Assembly: GCA_947650365.1 (NCBI GenBank)
Contig: OX393552.1
Coordinates: 21,114,645-21,178,644 of the forward strand
Direction: 5' to 3'
Length of the DNA stretch: 64,000 nucleotides
Origin: Chamaelirium japonicum
Lineage: Eukaryota; Streptophyta; Magnoliopsida; Liliales; Melanthiaceae
Shown: in pieces, positions 34,178-46,903 of the stretch
Layout: each line of letters opens with the position of its first letter
How positions within the stretch are numbered: position 1 is the stretch's first letter
Notes under the pieces: model-generated
Told to the model about the DNA's origin: nothing
The model's input: only the letters and a program-made list of their open reading frames with translations
Databases searched by the model: none
Program-made: the position numbers and the translations under genes

Positions 34178-37100
34178 ACGCTTGATAGATCCATCCGGTC
34201 GGTGCTTGACCTTGTAAACCTATTTGCAGCTAACGGGTTCAACTCCAACAGGAAGAGGGACAATAGACCAGGTTCTAGTCTGAGCAAAAGTCTGAAGCTC
34301 CTTGGCCATCGCTTTCTGCCACTATAGGTACTGAATAGCCTCTCGGTAGGAGCGGGGCTCTGAAGGGATGGTGTGAAGAAATGTAAGAAAAACCTAGTTG
34401 GAGGAAGCATAAGAGCGGGCAGCAGCAAATAGATTTAGATAGTTAGGCTGGCGATGTTCACGCAGAGGGTAGTGACTCTTAGGAGCTGGTGCAGGATCCT
34501 CAGTCGGAGGCGGTGGAACCGAAGGTGGAGTCAGTGGAGGAGACACAGGGGGAATCTGAGGTGGAGGCGAGGGAGAAGACACAGGGGGAGCCATAGGCTC
34601 AAAAGGAGCCTTAGGGAGAGGCACAGAGGGGGTGCTCGAGGGTCGACCTGGTAGGTCTCTACGAGAGGAGAAACACAAGAGCCGAGCTAGAAAGATCCGA
34701 TAGGAGAAGGGGCAACAGAAGTGGACGTAACTGGTGGAGACGGGACACAAAAAGACATAGGGGAGAGAAATTGAAGGTCCTGAGAAAAAGGAGAGCAGAA
34801 ATGAAAGTTTTCAAAGAAGAAGACATGTCGTGCGAGGAGAAGACAACGAGCAACAGGGTCATAGCAACGATAACCCTTATGCTCAGTACTTAGGCCTTGG
34901 AGAACACACTTAGCTGCCATGGGAAACAGTTTGTTGCGTTCATGAGGAGTCAATAACACAAAGCAAGTACAGCCAAAGACACGGAGCATGTCATAGGAAG
35001 GAGGTGAGGATAAAAGACGCCCATGAGGAGACGAACCAAATAAAACAACAGAGGGGTGATATTAATTAAATTTATGGAGGTAAGGATCGCCTCTGCCCAG
35101 AAAGAGCAAGGTATAGAAGAGGAGAGAAGAAAAGAATGTGCCATCTCAAAAATGTGACGGTGTTTGCACTCAGCAACATTGTATTGTTGATGAGTATGCA
35201 GACAAGACTGCTGAAAAAGAGTACTGTGTGACTGCAGGAGCGACTGGATATCAGCAGAAAGGAACTCACGAGCACAATCAGACCTGAAGGTCATTATCCG
35301 GGCATAAAATTGGGTCTGAATCATGCTAGTAAAAGCAATATAGATAGAGAAAACCTCAGACCACAAGCGAAGCAAATAAACCTAAGTGTAACGAGAAAAG
35401 TCATCAGTAAAAGAAATATAATAAAGGTATCCTTTCATTGATGGCATGGGCGAAGGCCCCCAAATGTCCGAGTGAACAAGCCCAAACGGAGCGACAGACT
35501 GGGACCTACTAAGACTAAAAGGAAAGGTTGTGAGCTTAGCAAGCTTACAACCTGTACAATCCTATAAGGGGAGAGAGAAGAGAAGGGAGCACGACATAAA
35601 GCCCCAGACTGAAAGAAGCTTCTAAGTCGTTGCTCGGACACATGACCTATTCGTTTGTGCCATAGGTCAGCAACAGACGAACTACCACCACAGAAGCTGC
35701 TGGGCGAGGGAGGCATATGAAGAGAGTCTAAGTGGAAGAGTCCACCTACTTAATGACCGGTTCCAATCGTCCGGCCCGAGTGAAGATCTTGCACAACACA
35801 ATCAGAGGCAGAGAAAGAAACTGTCAGGCCAGAGTCACAAAGGGTAGAAACAGAAATAAGGTTCATGTATGGGTCAGGGGAGTGGTAATCAATAGGGAGG
35901 GTGAGATGACCGGATGTGTCAGAGGAGGGGGAGATGGATCCACACTGAGAGATGGAAAGATGAGATCTATTTGCAGTGTGAAGGGGGGGGGATGGTGGCG
36001 AGACGAAGGTCAGTAAGAATAGAAATGTTATGTGTAAGGTGCTGAGAGGCCCTTGAGTCCAGGACCCAGGGAAAAGGAGTACCATAGTTGGCCGAGTAGG
36101 CAGTAAGTGGGGCGAACGAGGAGGAGAACGAACCGGAACTCAGCTAGTGCTGCTGGAACTGCTGGAACATCTGAAACTGTTGTCGAGATAGATCTGCCGA
36201 CGAGAAGGGCTCAACCAATACGGCACAAGTTGTAGGAGGGTCATGAACCGGTACTTCTTAGCCAAGGGGTCTTGTACGATGCTCAGGATGGAGGGTTCAG
36301 CAAAACTCGATTAGGTGATCGGACTTGTGGTAGTAAGTGCAGATGGGTGGAGTGCCACGACCATCTGGTCGCTCGTGAGAGCGCCCGCAAGAGCGAGGAG
36401 GAAGATCCGAAGGTGGTGTCGATACTGGAGCAGAGGGACGAGGTACGGTGGCCAAAACCCCTTCGTGATCGATAGGAGTAGATTGTAACGCCCCGATATT
36501 TTACGGATTAATTCAACCCGTATAATACTGGGGTGTTAGGAATAAAAACTTGGTATAGATTAATTCCATCAATTATGGAATTTACTGAGCCACTTTATTC
36601 AAAACATAAGTGTTTGATACATTTCTTGAACAATAAAATCCTAAGGTTAAATTTTTGAACATTAACAATTCATATTTCGGCTCCGGCATCCTCGTAGTAA
36701 GGTGTGTAGAGTGGGTCTTCAACTCCCTCCGGGTCGTTCTCCATTCGCTCCTTATCTTCTTCAGGTCCTGCAGGATTGGTCTCTGTAGGGTGCATAACAT
36801 CTGTAGGGGGGTGAGTTTAATCCACTGACTCACCTAATGACTTAGTTTTATTCATGCTAAACATATGTATTGAAAAGCAGTGAACATGACTATGAAATGT
36901 AGCCGCAGACGGAGCTCAATTCGGAGTTCGTTTGCTCCCGGTATGGCCAAAATAGCCAGTATTGTCGGAATTTAAATGGGTGGTCTGCCTTTAGTAAAAA
37001 GGTCAGGTTGCTCTCAGCAATAGCTGTGCAGTTTAACAAAGGCAGAGTCGTTTTATTACAGTTTGTTATTGGGCTTTATTGGGCTTCGGCCCACAGTGTT

Positions 37101-38244
37101 TAATAGGTTTAGGGGCTTCGGCCTAGAGGCTTAATGGGTTAATGGGCTTAGGCCCAGAGGCTGAATGGTTAATGGGCTTCGGCCCAAAAGCTTAAGGGTT
37201 TTATTGGGCTTCGGCCCAGAAATTTAAAACAAAAACTATATTTGTGGTCTACCAGGTTTAGGGATTTTATAATATCGGTGGTTCCGAATCATAACTACAA
37301 TCATGTGGTCGCAGACGGAATTCGATTCCGTGTTCAAATAAAAAGGTTATGACCATTTTACCTTAGGGGTAAAATGGTAAATATACTTTTTAATTGTCGT
37401 TTATGGTATTTTATAATCTCAATAGGTGTATTTTGTTATTACGAGTCCAAGGCCACTGACGGGGCTCAATTCAGAGTCCGTATGGGTAAGATATGGTCAA
37501 TACAATTTACCTTGATAATCTATATATTTAATGTTAGGTGATTCTTTACAAAAATCATAAAGTGTTCAACTGGTTAGAGTGAGCCTTCTTAGGTTGTTGT
37601 GTAGAGAGGTCATGGGTTCTAATATGAAGTCTCTAGTCTTTTTGCACCAACATTTTATAACGGGTTGGAACCCGAATTAAATGGGTTTAAATTCCATACC
37701 CGACCCGACAACCCGGGGTGGTGTGAGGCGGCGGTCGGAGGTGGTGGTGGCCGGCGCGGCCGTAGGTAGTGGCGACGGCGGTGGTGGTGGCCGGAGGTTG
37801 TGGCGGCCGGCGGTGGTGGCCGGCGGCCGGAGGTGGTGGCGGCGGCCGGTGGTGGTGGCGGCCGGAGCGGCGAGGGAAAAGGTTTTTAGGGGTGGGTGGC
37901 ATGGATCCCGAGAAGGACTTGAGTGAAGAACTCTTGTTGAGGGGGGGTTTATATAGGACTTTTGGGAATACCAAAAGTCCCAAGGTCTTAATTGCAAAAC
38001 AACCATTACTGTTGCCTCCCGTCCGATCGAAAACGAAGGGTTGTCGGTTACTGTTTCAGTCGTGCGACTGTTCCCGTCCGATCGGAAACGAATGGTCGTC
38101 GGTTGAGATGTCTTTTGATCTCCCTATTCTTACTATAATAATCACTTTCCTTGTATTTAGATTGAAAAGTATTATGGGTTTACTGGTTAGCGGGAAAAGT
38201 TTAAAATTCTATTACTGGGTCTATGGTTCGAATCCTTCCATTGG

Positions 38245-38744
<500 letters not shown>

Positions 38745-38805
<61 letters not shown>
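38745..38805. repeat. (TA)n microsatellite, right of MITE
   Basis: 61 bases of TA repeat abutting the right arm of the MITE. Confidence 0.97.
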
Positions 38806-38807
<2 letters not shown>

Positions 38808-39987
38808 CTTTTAATTTTTAAATGCTCTAAATGAGTTCAAAACGTAAAAGTTTGTATAGGTTTTTTGGTTGTTTCGACGAGACGGACGCAATGGCGTAGT
38901 CTGATTTTTATTTTGAATTTTTTATCAAAAATTCTTCTAATGATTTTTAAATTATTTATTTATTTTGGGATGTTACACAGATGAAGTGGAAGGGGATGGT
39001 ATGGTGCTCATCAACTGAGATTACTAGGAGAGAAGCACAACAACCACCTCAGTAAGCGCATGAAAAGGGGTCCAGTACAGCTGCTGCCCGGCTAGAGGCT
39101 GAAGAGTCGGCTCTAGTCCGGTGAGGAGGAAATGCACCTTTCGGCGTTCCCGGAACAACTGGACCTCCAATGCTGAGACATTAGATCCAGGCTGTATCTG
39201 CCCGAGCTCCTGCCAGAGGGTTCCCATATGGGTGCAGTACGCCTCTACACATTGGGTACCCTGTTGAGCTGTCACCATCTCACGCAGGAGGTGGGCCTCA
39301 TGTGCACCATCCGATTGGACAAAGAGATCGCAAAGGTGCGTCCAGATGGCACAAGCACCCGGAAGGGTGATGAGGCCGCTGCGTAGAGAGGTGTCCACTG
39401 AGGCAACAAGGAAGACCTTGACATGCCCATCCTCAAAGGCCCAACGTGCGATAACACGCTGAATATCGGCAACAGAGGGAGGAGTCGCCAGTGTTGTGAC
39501 GATCTCTATTGTAGTGTCATCAACATTCTTGATGGATGAAGCCAGCGTCCCAGGCTTGTAGAGTGCGTTAAAGTCCTCTGAGGACACCACTGCATGGAAG
39601 AGATGACGGTAGAGGAACTGGCCCTCTAGCTCGTTCCTGATTGAGACCGACCATGGAGTCCAATCCTTCTGGCTTGAGAGGAGAAGGTCAGTATGCGTGG
39701 GAAGACGTCTCCCGAAGATACGGTCTTCAGTGAATGAAGCCATAATGCGGAAGCGAGTTTATTGAGAAGAATGCGACGTCTAGGTTCGATGGGCTGCACC
39801 CGGCAGAGGTCTGGTGGGCCAACGTTTGCACGTAGACTGCTGGTGGGCTGGGGCTGCACGCAACAGAGGGCCAATGGGCGGTGGCTGTACGCAGCAGAGG
39901 TTTCACGGTGGCGGTTGCAGCAGAGGGGCCGACAGGCGGTGTTTGTAGCAGAGGTCCGGCAGGTTGGTGCTGCACGGCGTAGAGGAG

Positions 39988-40350
39988 TGTTGGAGTTGAA
40001 AGCTCGCACAAAAAAAGAAGCTACTTATTGCTACAGCAAAAACAGAGTTAGAAAATAGAGCAAATGGATTGAGAGTATAGCCAACTGAAACTTGTTAAAC
40101 AACCAGAAAACATTGCCTATAAATAGGCTTACAGCAACAACCCACAATGCTCAAAAATAGGATAACGATCCCATGATCAAAACATGGAGGGAAACAAACT
40201 CCACTTCCACCTAAATATGTGGAGACCCATTCAACACTACTCATAACTACCCATTACAACTGAAACAACCACCTCCTAAATTAGTTGACAGAAAAATAAG
40301 GAACAAAAACCTAAATTACAGGGTAGGCTGATATGCATCATCCTTCAACA
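39988..40350 (-). repeat. 3' LTR of C3
   Basis: TGTTGGAGTTG...CCTTCAACA, 363 bases, with TATA-like CCTATAAATAGG near 40,118. Confidence 0.93.
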
Positions 40351-40562
40351 CTCCCCCTTGATGCAAAATCTGTCACACCAAGTAAGGTTCTAAATTTGAA
40401 AAACTTCTCACAAGAGAGAGCTTTGGTGAGACCATCTACAACTTGATCCTTTGTAGAACAATGCTTCATCTTGATCGATCCGTTTGCAACCACCTCTCGA
40501 ATGAAGTGATTCCGAATTTCAATGTGCTTTGCTCGACCATGAAAGACAGGATTTTTAGTCAT

Positions 40563-43500
40563 TTAAATTGTTGTCATGTTGTCGCAGTAGATATCCGTCG
40601 CCTGTGCTTGAGCTTGATGCAAATCCTCCAATATCCTTCTCATCCATATAGCTTGACATGCAGCTGAAGTTGCAGCAATGTATTCAGCTTCAGAAGAGGA
40701 CAATGCAGTTGTGGCTTGTTTCTTTGATGCCCATGAAACAGCTCCCGATCCAAAGCTGAAAGCGAACCCGCTAGTGCTTTTTCTGTCATTCAAAGAACAT
40801 GCCCAATCGCTGTCAGTGAAACCAAGTAAATTGAAGTTAGTAACAGGATGATACCATATTCCATAGTTGCTTGTTGCCCGAATGTAGCGAACTAAGCGAA
40901 GAATTCGTTTTGTTGTTCCAAAGTGATGCTTTGTTGGATTGTGCATGAATCTTGAGATCAAACTCACTGCGAACATAATATCAGGACGAGAATTAGTTAA
41001 ATACATCAATCCACCAACTAATCCTCTGAATAATTTTCCATCAGCCTTTCCAGATTCATCTTCCAAAGTCAACTTCTCATTTGCATTTAATGGAGTAGTG
41101 CAGGTCTTACAGTTCAACATTCTAAACCTTTTAAGCAATTCTAATGCATATCTTTCTTGAGAAATAAATATACCATTTTCAGTTTGCTTAACTTGAAGAC
41201 CAAGAAAAAATTGCATTAGCCCTAAATCTGACATATCGAATTCATGCATCATGATATTCTTAAATTACTCAATGAGAAATTGTGAAGATCCCGTGTAAAT
41301 AATGTCATCCACATAGACACACACTATCAGGATATCACTATTACCTGCCACCTTGATATAGAGAGTGGGCTTATTCTGACTTCGATGGAAACCATGCTAC
41401 TGGAAATAGGAATCAAGTCTGCTATACCATGCCCTTGGAGCTTGCTTAAGTCTGTAAAGAGCCTTCTTCAGCTTATACACCTTATCCTCTTTTCCTTTGA
41501 TAAAGAATCCCTGTGGCTGCTCAACATACACATCTTGATCCAAATCACCATTTAGAAAAGCTGATTTAACATCAAATTGATAGATATGCCAATTCATTTG
41601 AGCCGCTAAAGCCAAAATCAATCTAACAGTTTCAAATCGTGCAACGGGAGAAAAAGTTTCAAAGAAGTATATACCGTACTTCTGCAGTAACCTTTAGCAA
41701 CGAGCCTTGCTTTATATTTTTGTATGCTCCCATCGGCATTGAATTTCACCTTATAGACCCACTTCACTCCAATTGGATCTTTTCCTGAGGGCAAGTCAAC
41801 TAGTTCCCATGTGTTGTTCCTTTCAATTGCAGCGATCTCCACTTTCATAGGTCTTTTCCATTCTTCCTTTCCGCATGCTTCTTCATAGCATATTGGTTCT
41901 GCAGCCATAAGAGCAAATTCACATGATTCATATATATCTTTTATAGATTTTACCTTTGCTGGAGGACTGTCTGAATCTGAAGATGAAAATAAAGTAGAGC
42001 TGATTCTGGCATTTCCTTTAGGTGTGCTCATCCTTGTCGAAATATCAGTTTCTAAGAACTCTTCCCCCAATAAAGATGAATGCAATGCCTCTGAACCATT
42101 AGCAATCACAGGAACCTGTGGAACTTCATTCCAATCCCAAAAACTATTCTCATTAAAAATAACATTCTGATTAATAATTAGCTTCTTGGTTTTAGGATTA
42201 TACAAGCGATATCCTTTTGACTCACTGCTATAGCCAACAAAGATGCATTTCTCACTCTTTTTATCCAACTTTCTGCGATTTTCAGAACTAACAAATGCAT
42301 AAGCAATGCAACCAAATACTTTTAAATGACTCACCTCCGGCTTCCTTCTACACCAACCTTCATATGGTGTCATATTTCGCACTGCTTTTGTCAGTGATCT
42401 ATTGAGAAGATACATTGAGGTTGCAACGGCTTCAGCCCAAAAATCATTCGAAAGTTTCTTTTCTTTCAGCAAGCTTCGTGCCATCTCTATAATTGTCCTG
42501 TTCTTTCTCTCAGCGACCCCATTTTGCTCCGGAGTATATTTTACTGTCAGCTGCCTTCAAATTCCATTTTGCTTGCAAAAAGAGAAAAAATCAATAATAA
42601 GAACTCTCTCCCTCTGTCAGTGCGCAAGATCTTTATGGCATGTCCACTTTGTTTTTCAACAAAGGCTTTGAACTCCTTAAATTTATCCAAAGCTTCTGAT
42701 TTCTGAGAAAGAAAATACATCCAACTCATTCGAGTAAAGTCATCAGTGAACAATAAGAAATATCTACTTTTGTTCATTGAAAGAGTTTGCATCGGGCCAC
42801 AAATACCAACATGAATCAATTATAAAGGCTTCTTAGCCCTCCAAGCTTTCCCTACAGGAAATGGAATGCGATGTTGTTTTCAATACACACATCCTTCACA
42901 GATACCATCAACACAGTCAATTTCTGGCAATCCAAATACCATATTCTTTTGACTTAAAAGCTTCAATTTATTAAAATATAGATGCCGAAAACGTAAATGT
43001 CATAGCTTAGACTCGTTTTTGACGTTAGCAACCAAAGCAAAATCATCAAGATACGAGATATTAAGGGGAAACATCTTATTTTCTTTCATTCGAATCTTAA
43101 TCAATAGCATATTAGATTTTCCATCCTTAATTTCACAAATATCATCATAAATTACGACTGTATAGCCTCTTTGAATCAATTGCCCAACACTTAATAAATT
43201 ATGAGCTAAACCAGGTATGTAATAGACCTCATGAATAAGTTTTTCAATACCTGATTTCGTCTTTACAGTAACAGTCACTTTTCCTTCAATCTGTACCAAT
43301 TTGTTATCTCCCAAACGAACATATAATTTGATAGTTTCATCAATATAGCTAAATAGACTTTTTATCCCAGACATATGGTTACTACAACCACTATCCAAAA
43401 ACCATACATCAGTTTTACTTTCTTTAGAATTAAGACAAGTAAGAAACAAGTTACCTTCCTCTTTCTTTTCTTCAACAAAATTTGCTTGATGTTTAGCTTT

Positions 43501-44340
43501 TGCCCAACAAAATGCCTCTACATGTCCATGCCTTTTGCAAAAATGACACTGCATTCCTTTGAAATTCTGATTTTGACTGCCTCTGTCACTATTCCCATAT
43601 CTCTGATGCTGCATATCAGACTTCCTCTTCCTCTACCACGTCCACAATAGCCACCTCTTCCTTGACTTCTTCCTGTAAGCCTTTGATTAGAAGTCCATTC
43701 ACAATTTCTGAACTTGTTAGGAATCTTTATCTTTGACTGAAAAACATTCTCTATGTTCTTATCCACAAATCTGTTCAACCTCTGCTCATGAGCTAAACGT
43801 GAACTCATCAATTCATTAAATGAATAAACAAATAAGTCTTTTGATTCTTTAATTGCAGTAACTATATGATCAAATTTTGAAGGAAGGCTCCTCAAAATCT
43901 TTTCAACTACTTTATTGTCAGTAATATCCTCACCAAATGTTTTCATTTGATTCACAATAATAGTAACTCTAGATACATAATCTTGAACAGATTCACCATT
44001 TTTCATGTAAAGATTCTCAAAATCTCTTCAAAAAAATTGTAATTTTAAAGACATTACCTTGTCATCCCCTTGGAATTCTTGCTTCAATATAATCCAAGCT
44101 TCCTTTGACTTTGTGGCATTTGCAATTCTTGGAAAGATGGAGTCACGCACAGCTTGTTGCAACACAAGTAATGCATTTGCATCTTTCTTCCGAAGTTCCT
44201 TCAGTTCAGTTTGCTTGTCTGTACCCGTCGAACTTTCTGCTTCTGCATAACCATTCTTAACAAGTTCCTATAGATCTTGAGAAACAAAAAAAGTCTTCAT
44301 CTTAATACTCCAATATTCATAATTTTCTCCGGTAAAAATA
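40563..44340 (-). pseudogene. C3 gag-pol remnant
   Basis: Reading leftward: gag (about 44,340-43,518; KNGESVQDYVSRVTIIVNQM), a CCHC zinc knuckle (CHFCKRHGHVEAFC, about 43,556-43,515), aspartic protease (WFLDSGCSNHMSG, about 43,405-43,367), integrase (FTDDFTRMSWMYF and LRTDRGREF, 42,760-42,590), reverse transcriptase ([20 protein letters not shown] near 41,570) and RNase H (41,252-40,563; STSGFAFSFGSGAVSW, SSSEAEYIAATSA). Gag-PR-INT-RT-RH order is the Ty1/copia order. Several breaks; a fossil. Confidence 0.92.
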
Positions 44341-44562
44341 GGAACCAAAGCTTGAGACAGGTTAAGAGTATTTGCTCAATTCATCATACTTAAACAGTCA
44401 CATGGAACTTTTAACAAACACTTGGTATGCAACAGAGTTACCTTGCTTTAGAATTTCACACTTACTATGATGGGCTCCTTGAAGGATCTTTGCTACAGCA
44501 ACTGACCTCCACAACATGACACAACGCCCAACTTTGATGGAACCCGGCTCTGATACCAAAAA

Positions 44563-44925
44563 TGTTGGAGTTGAAAGCTCTCACAAGAAAAGAAGCTACT
44601 GATTGCTACAACAAAAACAGAGTTAGAAAACAGAGCAAATGGATTGAGAGTATAGCCAACTGAAATTTGTTAAACAACCAGAAAACATTGCCTATAAATA
44701 GGCTTACAGTAACAACCCACAATGCTCAAAAATAGGATAACGATCCCATGATCGGAACATGGAGGGAAACAAACTCCACTTCCACCTAAATATGTGGAGA
44801 CCCATTCACCACTACTCATAACTACCCATTACAACTGAAACAATCACTTCCTAAATTAGTTGACAGAAAAATAAGGAATAGAAACCTAAATTACAGGATA
44901 GGCTGATCTTCATCATCCTTCAACA
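44563..44925 (-). repeat. 5' LTR of C3
   Basis: Direct repeat of 39,988-40,350, same length, next to the tRNA-Met primer site. Confidence 0.93.
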
Positions 44926-45284
44926 AGGAGGCTGCCAGCTTTCGCCTGAACGCAGCAGAGAAGGCAGGGCTGCACGGCAGCAGTTGCAGCAGAGGGCTGG
45001 TGGGTGGCGTTTGTAGCGGAGGACCGGCGGTCTAGGGCTGCACGCAGCGGAGGTCCAGCGGGTTGGGGCTGACGGCGTAGAGGAGGCTGCCGGCGTTCGC
45101 CTGAACATAGCAGAGAAGGTAGCCGGCGTTGGTGCGCACAGCAGAGGAGGGGGTCGGGCAGTACGGCGTCAGCGTCGGCGTTGTCTAGCAGGCACCACAG
45201 CGGAGAGCCGACGTCCGCTGGACTGCTTGCGATCTCATATCGCAGAAGGAAAGAAAGGAGCATGGGCTGGCGGCTAGGGCACTA

Positions 45285-45698
45285 CCCCTCATCGTCCCTA
45301 CGTGCTCCGCCTCATTGAGGTCTGCCACCCGAATACCCCGTACATCCTCTCTCTAATATTTTTTTTCCACTGTAGGATGGCTCGATCAGGATGGAAAACT
45401 GGTTGACTGAATAGCATTTGCTCAATCAATATGCACAAGTCACTCAAACACATACGAAGGCAAAAGCGTGAACAAGTAAAGTTTCATTGTTTTCAATCCA
45501 TACTCAAGTGGGGGCCCAACTACCCATAAGGCCTACATTTCGAGTTGGGCTCGAGCTGGACTCAGCATTTTGCACCATTTTAACAGTTATCAGGATGTTT
45601 AACTGGGCCTGAATCCAGATATATCACGAAGGAATGCAACCTTCTCCTATAACATGGCCCATTCTATGGATGTTAGATGGCCCACCAAAATATGGGCC
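45285..45698. other. 3' flank of ELIP2
   Basis: No gene. 45,285-45,416 has no counterpart beside ELIP1 and is unassigned. From 45,417 (TTTGCTCAAT) it matches the ELIP1 flank, including AAGTGGGGGCCCAACTA and AACAGTTATCAGGATGTTTA. Confidence 0.7.
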
Positions 45699-46268
45699 CT
45701 ACACGAGGGGCCCACCCGTCAAGTACTCGGTGAAGGCCAGGGCCACCAGGCCCATCATGGCGAACCGCCCGTTCCAAAGCTCCGCGTCGGCCGTCATCAG
45801 CCCGTCCGACCGGGACTGCGGGCTGACGCCCTTGAACAGCGGCACCAGGGACGCCACCGACAGCAGGGCGGCCGTCCCCAGGAACCACGGCAGCCCACCG
45901 TTGGCCACCTGCGCCAACAGGCCGTCTCCCCTCGCCGCCTCCACCGCCAGCGCCGACACGAACCCGACCATCGCCAGCCTGCCGTTGATCCTCTCCGGCG
46001 CCGGGCCGCTGAAGGCCAGCAAGTCCGTGAAGCTCGTGCTGGCCTTCGCCTTGGGCGGTGAGGCCAGTGGGCTCTGGGTCGGCGGCGGCGTGACAGGTGC
46101 CGGCTGCTCCCGTGGTGGCTCCTCCGCTTGGCAGCGTACCCGCATCGAGCCGGCGGCATGTCGACGAGGCACCAAGTGGACGGAAGGAAGACTTGAGGAA
46201 TGGCTCCTATTTCCGACACGTGGCAGTAGTCCTAACACGGAGGACTGCATTGTGGCTGATGCTGCCAT
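45699..46268 (-). CDS. ELIP: Early light-induced protein 2 (ELIP), chloroplast thylakoid
   Basis: A complete 189-residue ELIP without introns, the duplicate of ELIP1. It shares the transit peptide start, the [11 protein letters not shown] helix I signature, [16 protein letters not shown] in helix II, and helix III with [11 protein letters not shown], the family consensus. Compared with ELIP1 it lacks three residues of the proline linker. By eye about a dozen substitutions separate them, nearly all before residue 77; after that only three are seen (Ser/Gly near 119, Leu/Trp at 168, Lys/Thr near 187). This pattern points to selection on the membrane domain and says both copies were kept functional. 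Start chosen as for ELIP1, at GCCACCATGG. Expected role as for ELIP1: pigment binding and photoprotection. Confidence 0.95.
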   Translation of the reverse strand: MAASATMQSSVLGLLPRVGNRSHSSSLPSVHLVPRRHAAGSMRVRCQAEEPPREQPAPVTPPPTQSPLASPPKAKASTSFTDLLAFSGPAPERINGRLAMVGFVSALAVEAARGDGLLAQVANGGLPWFLGTAALLSVASLVPLFKGVSPQSRSDGLMTADAELWNGRFAMMGLVALAFTEYLTGGPLV

Positions 46269-46903
46269 GGTGGCTTTTCAGGGTCTAGGAATGAGTGCAC
46301 GTATATGGGTTTGCTCGAAGTGTTTATCGAGAAACAGAGGAGTTTGGAAATTTTGAATCGAGGAGCCCGGCGTTATATAGGGTTGCAGAGGGCGGCAAAC
46401 AAACGGCTTCCATGCGGCCACGTCACTGACATGTTTCGGACCACGAGACGTTGTCCCGTGGACGACCTGGTCACCACATTGCATGGTGCCATGACGTGGA
46501 CGGTCAGGATACCGGAGAAAGTGAAGAGACCCATTTTGTATGGTAACGTTACCTGCTCTTGTTTTGGATTTTGACGCGTTGGACCTGCCGTGCTTCTGTA
46601 GCCCTCCCTCCCACCGCTTCCAAAGATCACGAGACTCACAACCTCAGAGAATCTGAGCCAAAACTTTATCACAACCGTCCGGTTCTATAAATCCCAACCT
46701 GTGAATCGCACTAAGCAGGGCCGACACGCAAAAGAACGGATGTGATTGAATCATGATCATCCGTTACACCAAGTCCCAACCAGTGAATCACACTCAGCCG
46801 GACCGATGTGCAAAGGGACGGCCCCTTGCAAAAAATGTTCTCTCTACTCCTTCGATTGAAGTGTAGAACACCGGAGGAACCTTGCAATAAAGGCATGTTT
46901 GTA
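46269..46903 (-). promoter_or_regulatory. ELIP2 promoter region
   Basis: 635 bases up to the LINE poly-A. TATA-like CTATATAACG at 46,371-46,380 (minus). Paired opposed TGACGTGG boxes at 46,418-46,425 and 46,492-46,499. The inverted repeat at 46,441-46,461 has one mismatch relative to ELIP1. Unlike ELIP1, no LTR is inserted; GGCATGTTTGTA at 46,893 is the empty site. Confidence 0.7.

Larger units (their letters stand above)
39988..44925 (-). mobile_element. Ty1/copia element with both LTRs, nested in the leader of C2 (C3)
   Basis: 4,938 bases with 363-base LTRs and perfect duplications AGGAG (39,983-39,987 and 44,926-44,930). The primer site for initiator tRNA-Met (minus strand TGGTATCAGAGC, 44,547-44,558) and polypurine tract (AAGGGGGAG, 40,351-40,359) are in place. 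By eye the LTRs differ at about 17 of 363 positions with no length change; at a rate of 1.3e-8 per site per year that is roughly two million years. The ends look whole; the coding part has several breaks. Confidence 0.93.

Noticed and set aside
37677-38006. A Pro/Thr-rich host protein in the TGTAAC insertion
   Set aside because: Low-complexity GGC/CCG tract in a solo-LTR-like insertion, no domain and no support for coding.
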